Source of the DNA: CAJBVG01 sp044337515
GTDB taxonomy: Bacteria > Bacteroidota > Bacteroidia > Sphingobacteriales > Sphingobacteriaceae
Reading direction: 5' to 3'
Length of the DNA: 64,000 bases
Assembly: GCA_044337515.1 (NCBI GenBank)
Contig: JBIINK010000005.1
Span: 1 to 64,000, forward strand
How positions within the stretch are numbered: position 1 is the stretch's first letter; each line of letters opens with the position of its first letter. A program made the translations under genes and the position numbers. The notes beneath the pieces are model-generated. The model made no database searches and had not been told where the DNA came from. It saw nothing but the letters and a program-made list of their open reading frames with translations. Below are positions 1 through 7,841 of this stretch, in pieces.

Positions 1-107
1 GCTAAATGCAATACAGGAATCAACGCCGATTTGTGTTTGCCTTCTGGATATCTGGCAACCAGTTTCTCGATGATGTCTAATGTCTCTTTAGAAAATGTCG
101 TACTCAT
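1..107 (-). CDS. nuoE: NADH-quinone oxidoreductase subunit E (partial, N-terminus only)
   Basis: The reading frame starts with ATG at 107 and runs out of the window after about 35 residues. The visible residues include ARYPEGKHKSALIPVLHL, the conserved N-terminal pattern of the 24-kDa [2Fe-2S] subunit of complex I. The cysteines that bind the cluster lie outside the window. It follows nuoD by 29 bases in the same direction, as expected in a nuoABCDE order. The family call rests on a short stretch plus gene order. Confidence 0.8.
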   Translation of the reverse strand, partial: MSTTFSKETLDIIEKLVARYPEGKHKSALIPVLHL

Positions 108-136
108 TGTATTATCTAAATAATTTTCAATTTTAA

Positions 137-1345
137 TTATGCGTCTAATTCTCCTGCAATTACATTCAAACTACTCATCGTAACGATAGCGTCTGATAGT
201 AACTGGCCTTTCACCATTTCAGAGAATGCTTGATAAATTATAAAGCATGGTCTGCGGAAGTGTAAGCGGAAAGGAGAACGACCTCCTTCAGAAATTAAAT
301 AAAATCCTAACTCACCATTTCCACCTTCTACAGAATGGTAAACTTCAGCTTTTGGAATATCTACTTCACCCATCACAATTTTAAAGTGATAAATTAATGC
401 TTCCATATTGTTGTATACATTCTCTTTTGGAGGAAGATAAAATTCTGGAACATCTGCATGATAAATGCCTTTAGGTTCTTTCTCGAATTTCGCTAAGGCT
501 TGTTCAATTAAACGAACACTCTGCCATATCTCTGCGTTACGAACTAAGTAACGATCGTAAGTATCACCTTGTGTTCCTACTGGAACTTCAAATTCAAATT
601 CTTGATAAGATGAATATGGATTCATCGCACGAACATCATAATCAACACCAGCTGCTCTTAAGCAAGGGCCTGTAAAACCATAGTTTAATGCATCTGCTGC
701 ACTAATAGGACCTACATCTCTAGTACGATCAATAAAAATTCTGTTTCTATCAAATAAGCTTTCGAATGATTTCATGATTACTGGAAATTCATTCAAAAAC
801 TTTTTAAGTTTTGCTATTGATTTATCGTTAAAGTCTCTTTCGAAACCTCCAACGCGTCCGAAGTTTGTGGTTAAACGTGCACCACAAATTTCCTCGTAGA
901 TTTCATAAATTTTTTCACGCTCTTGCATCAAATACAAGAAACCTGTAAACGCACCAGTATCTACACCTAAAATACCATTACAAATTAAGTGATCTGAAAT
1001 ACGTGCTAATTCCATGATGATAATTCTCATGTAATCTACACGTTTCGGAGTTTCAATATTTAGTAATTTCTCTACTGTTAAATGCCAACCGAAATTATTG
1101 ATTGGCGAAGAACAATAGTTCATTCTATCGGTAAGTGGTGTAATTTGATAGTAAGGTCTGTGCTCCGCAATTTTTTCAAATGCACGGTGAATATAGCCGA
1201 TGGTCGATTCTGCGCTTAAGATTTTTTCACCATCCATTTCTAAAACGTTTTGGAATACACCGTGCGTTGCAGGGTGAGTAGGACCAAGGTTTAGCGTGGT
1301 GGTTTCTTTTTCTAACGAATCGTCTCCTAACTGAATATGAGCCAT
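137..1345 (-). CDS. nuoD: NADH-quinone oxidoreductase subunit D
   Basis: This is the 49-kDa-type subunit of respiratory complex I, which lines the quinone-binding cavity at the peripheral-arm/membrane-arm junction. The 402-residue length is normal for a stand-alone NuoD. The signature GPTHPATHGV is at residues 21-30, and the GRVGGFERDF region in the middle and the SVEGGNGELGFYL stretch near the C-terminus are also typical. It sits 15 bases downstream of nuoC in a nuoA-B-C-D-E operon, and NuoC and NuoD are separate rather than fused. No anomalies seen. Confidence 0.97.
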   Translation of the reverse strand: MAHIQLGDDSLEKETTTLNLGPTHPATHGVFQNVLEMDGEKILSAESTIGYIHRAFEKIAEHRPYYQITPLTDRMNYCSSPINNFGWHLTVEKLLNIETPKRVDYMRIIIMELARISDHLICNGILGVDTGAFTGFLYLMQEREKIYEIYEEICGARLTTNFGRVGGFERDFNDKSIAKLKKFLNEFPVIMKSFESLFDRNRIFIDRTRDVGPISAADALNYGFTGPCLRAAGVDYDVRAMNPYSSYQEFEFEVPVGTQGDTYDRYLVRNAEIWQSVRLIEQALAKFEKEPKGIYHADVPEFYLPPKENVYNNMEALIYHFKIVMGEVDIPKAEVYHSVEGGNGELGFYLISEGGRSPFRLHFRRPCFIIYQAFSEMVKGQLLSDAIVTMSSLNVIAGELDA

Positions 1346-1360
1346 AATTATTTCTATTTA

Positions 1361-1861
1361 TTATCTACCGAAGTAGCTATCGTTTTTATCAATTCTGTTT
1401 GGGTCTTCTAATGGATATTCTTTTCTCATTGGAAAAGCAACCATATCATCTACATTTAAAATTCTTTTTAAATTCGGATGTCCATCGAAAATAATTCCGA
1501 AGAAATCATACGTCTCACGTTCTTGCCAATTTGCAGATCTGTATAATTTACAAACAGTAGGAATGTGTGGATTAGATTCCGGCAAGAAAACTTTTAAACG
1601 TAACCTGAAATTAGACTCCAAACTATGCAAGTGATAAATCACAGCAAGTTGTTTATTGTCTGGATAATGAACTCCACATACATCCGTTAAAAAGAGAAAA
1701 CGATAATTATCGTTTTCATTTAAATACGTTAAAATAGGAAGGAGTTGTTCTTTGGTTGTAGTAAAGGTTAATAACCCATAAGGTTCTACTACATTTTGTA
1801 CAGCTGAACCAAACTTCTCTTGTAAGTCGGTCAACAAACTATCTTTATCAATCTGTATCAT
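1361..1861 (-). CDS. nuoC: NADH-quinone oxidoreductase subunit C
   Basis: This is the 30-kDa-type subunit of the complex I peripheral arm. The 166-residue protein carries the family signature ERETYDFFGIIFDGHPNLKR starting at residue 114, followed by the conserved FPMRKEYPLEDP near the C-terminus. Its ATG overlaps the nuoB stop by one base (TAATG), so the two are probably translationally coupled. Length and motif are ordinary for a free-standing NuoC. Confidence 0.96.
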   Translation of the reverse strand: MIQIDKDSLLTDLQEKFGSAVQNVVEPYGLLTFTTTKEQLLPILTYLNENDNYRFLFLTDVCGVHYPDNKQLAVIYHLHSLESNFRLRLKVFLPESNPHIPTVCKLYRSANWQERETYDFFGIIFDGHPNLKRILNVDDMVAFPMRKEYPLEDPNRIDKNDSYFGR

Positions 1862-2403
1862 TATTGAATTCCGTATTGAGCCATCAATTCTTGGTACTCT
1901 GGTAAATTTCTTCTTCTCATTGGTTCTACTTTCACCAAGTCCTGAATACGATTTAATCCATCGATAATAGCTTCCGGACGAGGAGGGCAGCCTGGTACAT
2001 AAACATCAACAGGAATAATCTCATCGATACCTTGCAAAACGCTGTAAGTATCAAAAATACCACCCGAAGATGCGCAAGCTCCAACGGCTATTACCCAACG
2101 AGGCTCTGCCATTTGTAAATAAACTTGTTTTAATACAGGACCCATTTTTTTAGAGATGGTACCCATCACCATTAATAAGTCTGATTGGCGAGGTGAGAAA
2201 CTTGGACGTTCTGAACCAAAACGTGCGATGTCATAATGGGAACCCATGGTTGCCATAAATTCGATTCCACAACAAGATGTTGCAAAAGGTAATGGCCACA
2301 AGGAGTGCGAGCGGGCAAGACCAACCACTCTATCTAAACGAGTGGCAAAATATCCTTCTCCTTCAATGCCCTCTGGGGCTTCAACAATTTTTATGTCGCT
2401 CAT
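1861..2403 (-). CDS. nuoB: NADH-quinone oxidoreductase subunit B
   Basis: This is the PSST-type subunit that carries iron-sulfur cluster N2, the electron donor to quinone in complex I. The four cluster ligands are visible: C44 and C45 in TSCCGIEFM, C110 in VGACASSGG and C139 in VPGCPPRPE. The 180-residue length is normal. A gap of 110 bases separates it from nuoA, and that gap contains a candidate promoter of its own. NuoC follows with a one-base overlap. Confidence 0.97.
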   Translation of the reverse strand: MSDIKIVEAPEGIEGEGYFATRLDRVVGLARSHSLWPLPFATSCCGIEFMATMGSHYDIARFGSERPSFSPRQSDLLMVMGTISKKMGPVLKQVYLQMAEPRWVIAVGACASSGGIFDTYSVLQGIDEIIPVDVYVPGCPPRPEAIIDGLNRIQDLVKVEPMRRRNLPEYQELMAQYGIQ

Positions 2404-2458
2404 AGTACTAATTTACTAATCAAAAAAACGAACATCTTGCTTGATGCAGGACGCGCGG

Positions 2459-2466
2459 CAAATCTA
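2459..2466 (-). promoter_or_regulatory. Candidate -7 promoter element before nuoB
   Basis: The minus strand reads TAGATTTG, an exact match to the Bacteroidota -7 consensus TAnnTTTG, about 56 bases before the nuoB ATG. No good TTG (-33) element at 19-21 bases spacing is seen. It would give an internal start inside the nuo operon. This is a consensus match only. Confidence 0.35.
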
Positions 2467-2513
2467 CAACAAATAATGATTTCAAAAGTTTAAATAAAGA
2501 AAATATCCCTTAT

Positions 2514-2885
2514 TTATTCCCAGTCTAAAGCACCCTTTTTAATGATGTAAACAAAGCCTGCTAATAGGAGTCCGATAAACACGAACATCTCCATTAAACC
2601 TTGCATTCCCATCTCTCTAAAGTTAACCGCCCATGGGTACATAAAGATGACTTCCACATCGAATAATACGAATAAGATTGCCACTAAAAAGTACTTAATA
2701 GAAATCGGTGCACGTGCGTCACCCTGTTGCTCAATACCACATTCGAAAGTCTCCAATTTGTCTTTAGTTTTACGCTTCGGACCAACTAGGTGTGTAGCTA
2801 ACATCGTTAAACCTACAAAGCCAATTGCCGCTAATAACTGAAGAACGATTGGGAAATAATCGGAAGGGAGAAAATTGCTTTCCAT
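2514..2885 (-). CDS. nuoA: NADH-quinone oxidoreductase subunit A
   Basis: This is a membrane-arm subunit of complex I next to the quinone channel. The 123-residue protein has three hydrophobic helices (about residues 11-33, 64-86 and 93-115) and the conserved loop ETFECGIEQQGDARAPISIK between helices 1 and 2, where the family cysteine is found. It is the first gene of the nuo operon. The upstream region carries a -7 element and a stem-loop positioned at the predicted transcript start. Confidence 0.96.
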   Translation of the reverse strand: MESNFLPSDYFPIVLQLLAAIGFVGLTMLATHLVGPKRKTKDKLETFECGIEQQGDARAPISIKYFLVAILFVLFDVEVIFMYPWAVNFREMGMQGLMEMFVFIGLLLAGFVYIIKKGALDWE

Positions 2886-2904
2886 AATATTATAATTAAA
2901 AAAT

Positions 2905-2927
2905 CCTCAGTAATCTTCTTACTGAGG
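2905..2927 (-). promoter_or_regulatory. 9-bp stem-loop at the predicted 5' end of the nuoA transcript
   Basis: CCTCAGTAA (2905-2913) pairs perfectly with TTACTGAGG (2919-2927) around a five-base loop. On the minus strand the hairpin is followed by a T-rich run, so it can also act as an intrinsic terminator for the TPR gene that ends at 2943. Its position directly after the -7 element at 2931-2938 puts it at or next to the +1 of the nuoA mRNA. Confidence 0.6.
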
Positions 2928-2930
2928 ATA

Positions 2931-2938
2931 CAAATGTA
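2931..2938 (-). promoter_or_regulatory. nuoA: -7 promoter element of the nuo operon
   Basis: The minus strand reads TACATTTG, an exact TAnnTTTG match, lying between the stop of the TPR gene and the nuoA ATG. A start a few bases downstream would place +1 at about 2925, inside the arm of the stem-loop. No convincing -33 element was identified. Confidence 0.5.
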
Positions 2939-2942
2939 TGAT

Positions 2943-4544
2943 TTATTTTAATCCCGATAAAACGTCTTTTGCTTGTTTATCATTCGGGTCAACTTCTAAG
3001 ACTTTTTGCCAATAGATTTTAGAGGTAGCCTTATCGTCGGCAACACTGAAGTAGTAGTCGCCCAAGTACTTATATGATTCTATCAGATCTTTACCCGATT
3101 TTTTAATATCATACTTAGGGTCTGCTAACGTTAATTCGATAAACTTCTCATAGTATGGCTTAGCCATTCCATCATTTTTTTGATCGGCATTGTCAATTCT
3201 ATAGTTATTACGCCCTCTATATAACCAAGCTGTAGCGAAGTCAGCTTTAATTCCAATAAGACTAGCAAAAGCGGTATCCGACTTTACAAATTCGCTTCCG
3301 AAATAGTATGCTCTACCGATATAGAAATAATCAACTGGTGCTGCTTTAACATCAACAATTTTCTTTTCATATGATTCTGCAGCTAACTTGTATTTCTTTT
3401 GCGAGAAATAAGCATCTGCCAAATCTCCATAAAGCTCTTTGGTAGTGGTATCCATACTGATGGCTTTTAGGATGTTTGTCATACCTAAAGAATCAAGCTT
3501 ATTTTTCACTTGTAATTTACCTAAGTAAGAATAGTCAGTAGATAAGATCTTTCTTGGGTTCATGGTGAAGAATTTGTTCATCGCCATTAATCCTGTTTTG
3601 TAATCTTTTGTTTCGTATGATGAATAACCTAATAAACGATAGATAATATTATCCGTTGAATCTATTGGGATAATTTGTTTGATTAAGTCTGCCGACTCTT
3701 GGTATTGTTTTCCAATGAACAAGAATCTTGCATAACGCAATTGTGAACTTAATGATTTGTCGGTAAGATCCATGTACTTCTTGTAATTCTCAACCGCATT
3801 ATCATATTTTTTTGCACTTAATTCTAACTCTCCATATTCTCTATAAATTGGAGGGTAATTAGCGTCGATGCTGATTGCTTTTTCAAACGCTGCTTTCGCT
3901 TCAATATAGTTTAAAGCGCGAGTGTATAGTTTACCTGTACGTACGTGAGCGTTAGTGTAATTTGGGTTGATTTTTAATGCTTCGTTATAGTATTTTACTG
4001 CTTCAGAACCATTTGATTGTTCCATGTAAACATCACCTATAGAAACATATATTTCTGGACTCTTTGGGTTAATCGTTTTTGCACGAGTTAAATAACTCAA
4101 GGCATCATTATAATTTTTCTTGCCAAGTTCAGCATAAGCAATACCAATATTCATTAAGGTATTGTAGTCTTTCCCTTGAGTAAGTGTTACAGCTTTATCG
4201 AAAGTAGTTTTCGCATCGGCATCATTTCCTAAGTCGAACATAATTGATCCTTGTCCAACTAAGTTTAATGCTGAATTAGGATTTGCTTCTAAGCCTTTAT
4301 CAAAACAAATTTTCGCTGAGTCGATTTTATCTTGCTTATAATATGCTTTACCTAAATAGAAATAATTATCTGCATCACCAGGATTCGTAGTAATTAATTC
4401 AGAAAAAATTCTTTTTGCGGTTTCAAATTGTTCCACTTCAATTGCATGAATACCGTCTAAAGCTTTCTGTGCTTTTACGATAGATACAGTGCATAGAATT
4501 ACAAAAATTCCTAAAATAATTTTCTTCAGTTCGTTCTTCATCAT
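2943..4544 (-). CDS. Tetratricopeptide-repeat protein, exported
   Basis: A 533-residue protein with an N-terminal signal peptide (about residues 1-25, ending VKAQ) followed by tandem TPR units through nearly the whole chain, for example YFYLGKAYYKQDKIDSAKICF and YYNEALKINPNYTNAHVRTG. TPR arrays are protein-protein scaffolds, and no catalytic motif is seen. It is the last gene of a minus-strand run exbB-exbD-exbD-tonB-small membrane protein-substrate-binding lipoprotein-TPR, 32 bases after the lipoprotein gene. A periplasmic scaffold role linked to the TonB complex is an inference from position. Confidence 0.85.
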   Translation of the reverse strand: MMKNELKKIILGIFVILCTVSIVKAQKALDGIHAIEVEQFETAKRIFSELITTNPGDADNYFYLGKAYYKQDKIDSAKICFDKGLEANPNSALNLVGQGSIMFDLGNDADAKTTFDKAVTLTQGKDYNTLMNIGIAYAELGKKNYNDALSYLTRAKTINPKSPEIYVSIGDVYMEQSNGSEAVKYYNEALKINPNYTNAHVRTGKLYTRALNYIEAKAAFEKAISIDANYPPIYREYGELELSAKKYDNAVENYKKYMDLTDKSLSSQLRYARFLFIGKQYQESADLIKQIIPIDSTDNIIYRLLGYSSYETKDYKTGLMAMNKFFTMNPRKILSTDYSYLGKLQVKNKLDSLGMTNILKAISMDTTTKELYGDLADAYFSQKKYKLAAESYEKKIVDVKAAPVDYFYIGRAYYFGSEFVKSDTAFASLIGIKADFATAWLYRGRNNYRIDNADQKNDGMAKPYYEKFIELTLADPKYDIKKSGKDLIESYKYLGDYYFSVADDKATSKIYWQKVLEVDPNDKQAKDVLSGLK

Positions 4545-4576
4545 TCTTATATTTATTGTACTTTATTGACTAATTA

Positions 4577-5509
4577 TTAATTCGTAGAAATAATACGAAT
4601 TGGGGCACTTGCAGGTAAAAGACCTGCTTTTAAAAATATTTTTTGTCCTTTATCACTTGATATAAACGATGCAAATCCTGTTGCTAATCCAGCTCTTGGT
4701 TCTCTGCTAATTGTATATACACTTCTAATTAATGCATATTGTTTCGTTGCCAAGTACGCTTGATAAGGCTGATAGAAATAATCATCGCCTAAATCTCCTG
4801 GGTCACCTTTAATTCCTATTGTATTAACGTTCTCTTTAAAGAAAATAGTACTGGAGTCATCTCTATCACTTATCCAATTCAATCCAATTATACCTATAGA
4901 TCCTTTATTTTTCCCTACGTATGTTATTACTTCTTCATTTGTTTTAAGCGCATAACCATTGATGTCTTTTTTACCCACCAAATTGATCATGTACTGAACG
5001 GTGCTACTTTTAGAATTATCATACACAATGTTAATGGCACCTAAGCTCGATTTTGGATCAAGCTGTTTCCACTGTGTTTTGTTACCTCTAATAATCTCTC
5101 TCACATCGGCCAACTCTAGCGTTGTATCGTTATTAGATTTATTAATTATTAAAGCAATGGCATCTGTTGCAATTTTATTTGTTCGCGGTGTAATCTTTAA
5201 TTTTGCGAACTGTGCTAATTCCTCTGCATTTAATTCACGAGGCAATACGATCATTTGTACGCTATCGTTTAAAAATTGATTAATGACTTCCGTTTCTGGT
5301 AAATATTCAATTTGCACATCTGCTTTCGGGTAAATGGTTTCAAAAACTTGTTCTTGGGAATCAATAACAGGCAAAAGAGTTTCATCGGAAGCAATACGAA
5401 CGTCGCCACTAGTAGTGGTGTTTAATATTTTACCATTTTTATCATGTTCGGTACAAGAAACAATACCTCCCATTAGAAGAACTAGTAGAGCGAAGTAACT
5501 AATTTTCAT
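4577..5509 (-). CDS. PstS-like periplasmic substrate-binding lipoprotein
   Basis: The chosen start is the ATG at 5509, which gives a clean lipoprotein signal, MKISYFALLVLLMGGIVSC, with the lipobox cysteine at residue 19. A longer frame to 5572 would add an unlikely leader. The mature part resembles the type-2 periplasmic binding fold of the PstS/phosphate ABC family (DSQEQVFETIYPKADVQIEY near the start, GFASFISSDKGQKIFLKAGL near the end). No pstC, pstA or pstB is nearby; it sits with exbB/exbD/tonB, so phosphate import is not assured. It overlaps the upstream small membrane protein gene by 11 bases. Confidence 0.8.
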   Translation of the reverse strand: MKISYFALLVLLMGGIVSCTEHDKNGKILNTTTSGDVRIASDETLLPVIDSQEQVFETIYPKADVQIEYLPETEVINQFLNDSVQMIVLPRELNAEELAQFAKLKITPRTNKIATDAIALIINKSNNDTTLELADVREIIRGNKTQWKQLDPKSSLGAINIVYDNSKSSTVQYMINLVGKKDINGYALKTNEEVITYVGKNKGSIGIIGLNWISDRDDSSTIFFKENVNTIGIKGDPGDLGDDYFYQPYQAYLATKQYALIRSVYTISREPRAGLATGFASFISSDKGQKIFLKAGLLPASAPIRIISTN

Positions 5510-5708
5510 TGCGTAATTTGTATTTAATAACCGAACGATATAAACGAAAAAAGGAATAGACAATGAAAACACTGCCTATTCCAATTTTTATATTTTTGGG
5601 GTAATCTGCTAAAAGGTTTGGTATAAATATCAGTGCTGTTCCTATTAATGCATATATAACACACATTAACAAACCGAACACAAATAATACTTTATCTCTA
5701 GCATTCAC
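5499..5708 (-). CDS. Small two-helix membrane protein, function unknown
   Basis: A 69-residue protein with two hydrophobic segments, about residues 7-30 and 41-58, joined by the short loop LLADYPKNIK and ending in a basic tail. Its 3' end overlaps the start of the PstS-like lipoprotein gene by 11 bases, and it starts 11 bases after tonB, so it is embedded in the exb/ton operon and probably translationally coupled. No named family is recognised. Confidence 0.7.
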   Translation of the reverse strand: MNARDKVLFVFGLLMCVIYALIGTALIFIPNLLADYPKNIKIGIGSVFIVYSFFRLYRSVIKYKLRNEN

Positions 5709-5719
5709 TTCAATAATTA

Positions 5720-6523
5720 TTACATTAATTTGAAGTTCACCGGAACGTTATATTGAACACGTACTGGGCGTCCATTTTGTTTTCCTGGTGTAAATCTTGG
5801 AAGCCCTTTGATTACACGTTTAGCTTCTTCATCGCAACCACCACCAATTCCACGTACAACTTTAACATCAGAAATATTTCCATCTTTTTCTACTACGAAA
5901 CTGATGAATACTCTACCTTCAATGTTATTTTCACGAGCAATTGCTGGGTACTTTGTATTCTTTCCAATGTATTCAATCAATGCTGACTCTCCGCCTGGAA
6001 ATTCTGGTTGTTGTTCTACGGCTAAGAACACTTGTTCTTCACCAATCACATCACCTGTTCCATCTTCTAATCCACTTAAATCAACATCTGCATTTGGATC
6101 ACCTTCAACTGTAGTTTTGCCAGCGTCAACATCTTGTAATTTATCTTGTGTTGGAGGTGGTTCATCTGGCACTTCCGCATCCGGTTTAATCTCTGGTGGA
6201 GTAAACTTAATAGTCGACTTCAACGGAGGTGGAGGTGGAGGTGGAGGAGTTGCAGGTTGGTTTTTATCCACTGGAGGTGGTTCTTCAAGGTCTGTTGTAT
6301 TGTTTACCAATACCACCTTTTCTTCCGGAATTGCATCAGAAATTAATTTGATAATCAAAGGCGCACTTACAGCTAATGTAAAAAGCACAATTGATAGAAC
6401 AATTCCTAAGAATGCATTTCTTGGATATAGGCGACGGATCTCATAGGCCCCGTATTCTTGGTTTCTACCCCTGAATACTAGGTCGATCCATTTACTATCG
6501 TATAAATCTATTTTACCTGCCAT
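5720..6523 (-). CDS. tonB: TonB energy transducer
   Basis: TonB carries energy from the ExbB/ExbD proton channel to outer-membrane receptors. The 267-residue protein has one N-terminal membrane helix (about residues 34-57), a periplasmic proline-rich linker with an eight-proline run near residue 97, and a C-terminal TonB domain (about residues 180-267) containing PEFPGGESALIEYIGKNTKY and ending VRVQYNVPVNFKL. The cytoplasmic N-terminus has the Bacteroidota pattern WIDLVFRGRNQEYGAYEIRR. It follows two exbD genes with an 18-base gap. Confidence 0.95.
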   Translation of the reverse strand: MAGKIDLYDSKWIDLVFRGRNQEYGAYEIRRLYPRNAFLGIVLSIVLFTLAVSAPLIIKLISDAIPEEKVVLVNNTTDLEEPPPVDKNQPATPPPPPPPPLKSTIKFTPPEIKPDAEVPDEPPPTQDKLQDVDAGKTTVEGDPNADVDLSGLEDGTGDVIGEEQVFLAVEQQPEFPGGESALIEYIGKNTKYPAIARENNIEGRVFISFVVEKDGNISDVKVVRGIGGGCDEEAKRVIKGLPRFTPGKQNGRPVRVQYNVPVNFKLM

Positions 6524-6541
6524 GTTCTAAATTACTATTGA

Positions 6542-7177
6542 CTATAATGGAGTGTTTTTTAACATTTCAACTTCCATTGGTGTGATGTCTACAATTGCAT
6601 AACGTCCAATGTTGCAAATATTCATTTCGTCCAGTATGTCTACTAAATTTTTATATTTAGAGTCGTCGTTAGCTTTAATAACAACAATTAAACCATCTTT
6701 ATATGCTTTAATTGCACCAACTTTTTCTCTAAATTCTTCTTCTTTTATTTTATTCGATTGTAATTGTTCCTTATAGATTGCGATTGAATCTACACGGTCA
6801 TTACGCATGCGGTTTTCTTTTAAAAGAGTTGCACGAACTCCACCTTTACCAAAATTGGTAACTAATGGTGTTCCGGGCTCACCTGTTTTAGCATCAACAA
6901 AATAGTAAACTACTTTATTGTCTTTTGTCAGAAGGATTGTCATTGCCTGTGATGCCTTGATTTTAGTCTTTTCATCATCAGTTAAATTCTCATCCTTAAC
7001 CGGCATGTTTATTTCCATGGTTTGTGGCTTGTTCATCGATGTTGTTAACATGAAGAACGTAATTAAAAGGAAGCCTAAATCCACCATCGGTGTAAAGTCA
7101 ACTCTCGTTGATAGCTTTTTACCTCTGACTTTCTTGCCTTTTTTACCGCCACCCCCACCGGTGTCTATATCTGCCAT
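6542..7177 (-). CDS. exbD: ExbD biopolymer transport protein, second copy
   Basis: One of two adjacent ExbD-type subunits of the TonB energising complex. The 211-residue protein starts with a glycine/lysine-rich cytoplasmic tail, then the helix DFTPMVDLGFLLITFFMLTT, which contains the conserved membrane aspartate of the proton path, followed by a periplasmic domain enlarged relative to proteobacterial ExbD (about 140 residues). Tandem, non-identical exbD genes are usual in this phylum and probably form mixed dimers. Confidence 0.93.
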   Translation of the reverse strand: MADIDTGGGGGKKGKKVRGKKLSTRVDFTPMVDLGFLLITFFMLTTSMNKPQTMEINMPVKDENLTDDEKTKIKASQAMTILLTKDNKVVYYFVDAKTGEPGTPLVTNFGKGGVRATLLKENRMRNDRVDSIAIYKEQLQSNKIKEEEFREKVGAIKAYKDGLIVVIKANDDSKYKNLVDILDEMNICNIGRYAIVDITPMEVEMLKNTPL

Positions 7178-7209
7178 ATCTTATCTAATTAAATTAGAAA
7201 ACGTTTATT

Positions 7210-7809
7210 TTAATTGTCAGCTTTTTCTAAGCTTGTAATAAAGTTGAAACGGTTTACTTTTTTATCTTGTAGTGTTGCAATTACTTGCTTTACTACAGGG
7301 TAACCAGCTTCGCCATCACCTTTTACGGCAACACGTAAGTCTTTATTTGTATAACGCGCTTGCAAAACCCAATCTGCTAATTCATTATTAATTGAATCGC
7401 TAGGAATACCTTCTTGTTTATAGTTTTTACGCTTCTCTGCATCCATATCTAAATACGGACCAAGTTGTTTAATCGACACCCCAAAAGAACTCAATAATGA
7501 AAATGCTTTCTTTTGTTCTGGTGTAAATGTCAACTTATATTTTTCAGCCATTTTCTCAAGTAAAGTGATTCTGTTTTGATCACCATCCATCGAAAAATAA
7601 ACTTTAGAATCCTTATCGATTGTTAATAATAAAATATCTGTCTCAGGAAGCTTTATCTCAGAGATTGATGAAGGTGTTGTCACCGTCACTGGCTCATCTG
7701 GTTTAAACTTAGTTGCCAACATAAAGAACGTAAGTAGCAAGAAGGCTACGTCGGTCATTGCCGTCATATCAACTACTGTGCTCTTACGAGGTATCTTTAC
7801 TTTTGACAT
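7210..7809 (-). CDS. exbD: ExbD biopolymer transport protein, first copy
   Basis: The 199-residue protein has the single N-terminal helix of ExbD, VVDMTAMTDVAFLLLTFFML, with the conserved aspartate of the proton path at about residue 19, and a periplasmic domain of about 160 residues. It lies 32 bases after exbB and 32 bases before the second exbD. The insert between helix and C-terminal ExbD fold differs from that of its neighbour, so the two copies are not a recent duplication. Confidence 0.93.
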   Translation of the reverse strand: MSKVKIPRKSTVVDMTAMTDVAFLLLTFFMLATKFKPDEPVTVTTPSSISEIKLPETDILLLTIDKDSKVYFSMDGDQNRITLLEKMAEKYKLTFTPEQKKAFSLLSSFGVSIKQLGPYLDMDAEKRKNYKQEGIPSDSINNELADWVLQARYTNKDLRVAVKGDGEAGYPVVKQVIATLQDKKVNRFNFITSLEKADN

Positions 7810-7841
7810 TATTATGAGTTTAATATTCAGTATTAAATATC

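Noticed and set aside
4577..5572. The longest frame of the PstS-like gene, starting at 5572.
   Set aside because: The first 21 residues would precede a perfect lipoprotein signal; the ATG at 5509 is the plausible start.
6220..6260. A GGTGGA-type microsatellite.
   Set aside because: It is the codon run for the polyproline linker of TonB, expected for this protein.
5808..6446. A 212-codon open frame on the plus strand.
   Set aside because: It is antisense to tonB; the proline codons of the linker read as glycine/threonine runs, and the protein has no recognisable domain.
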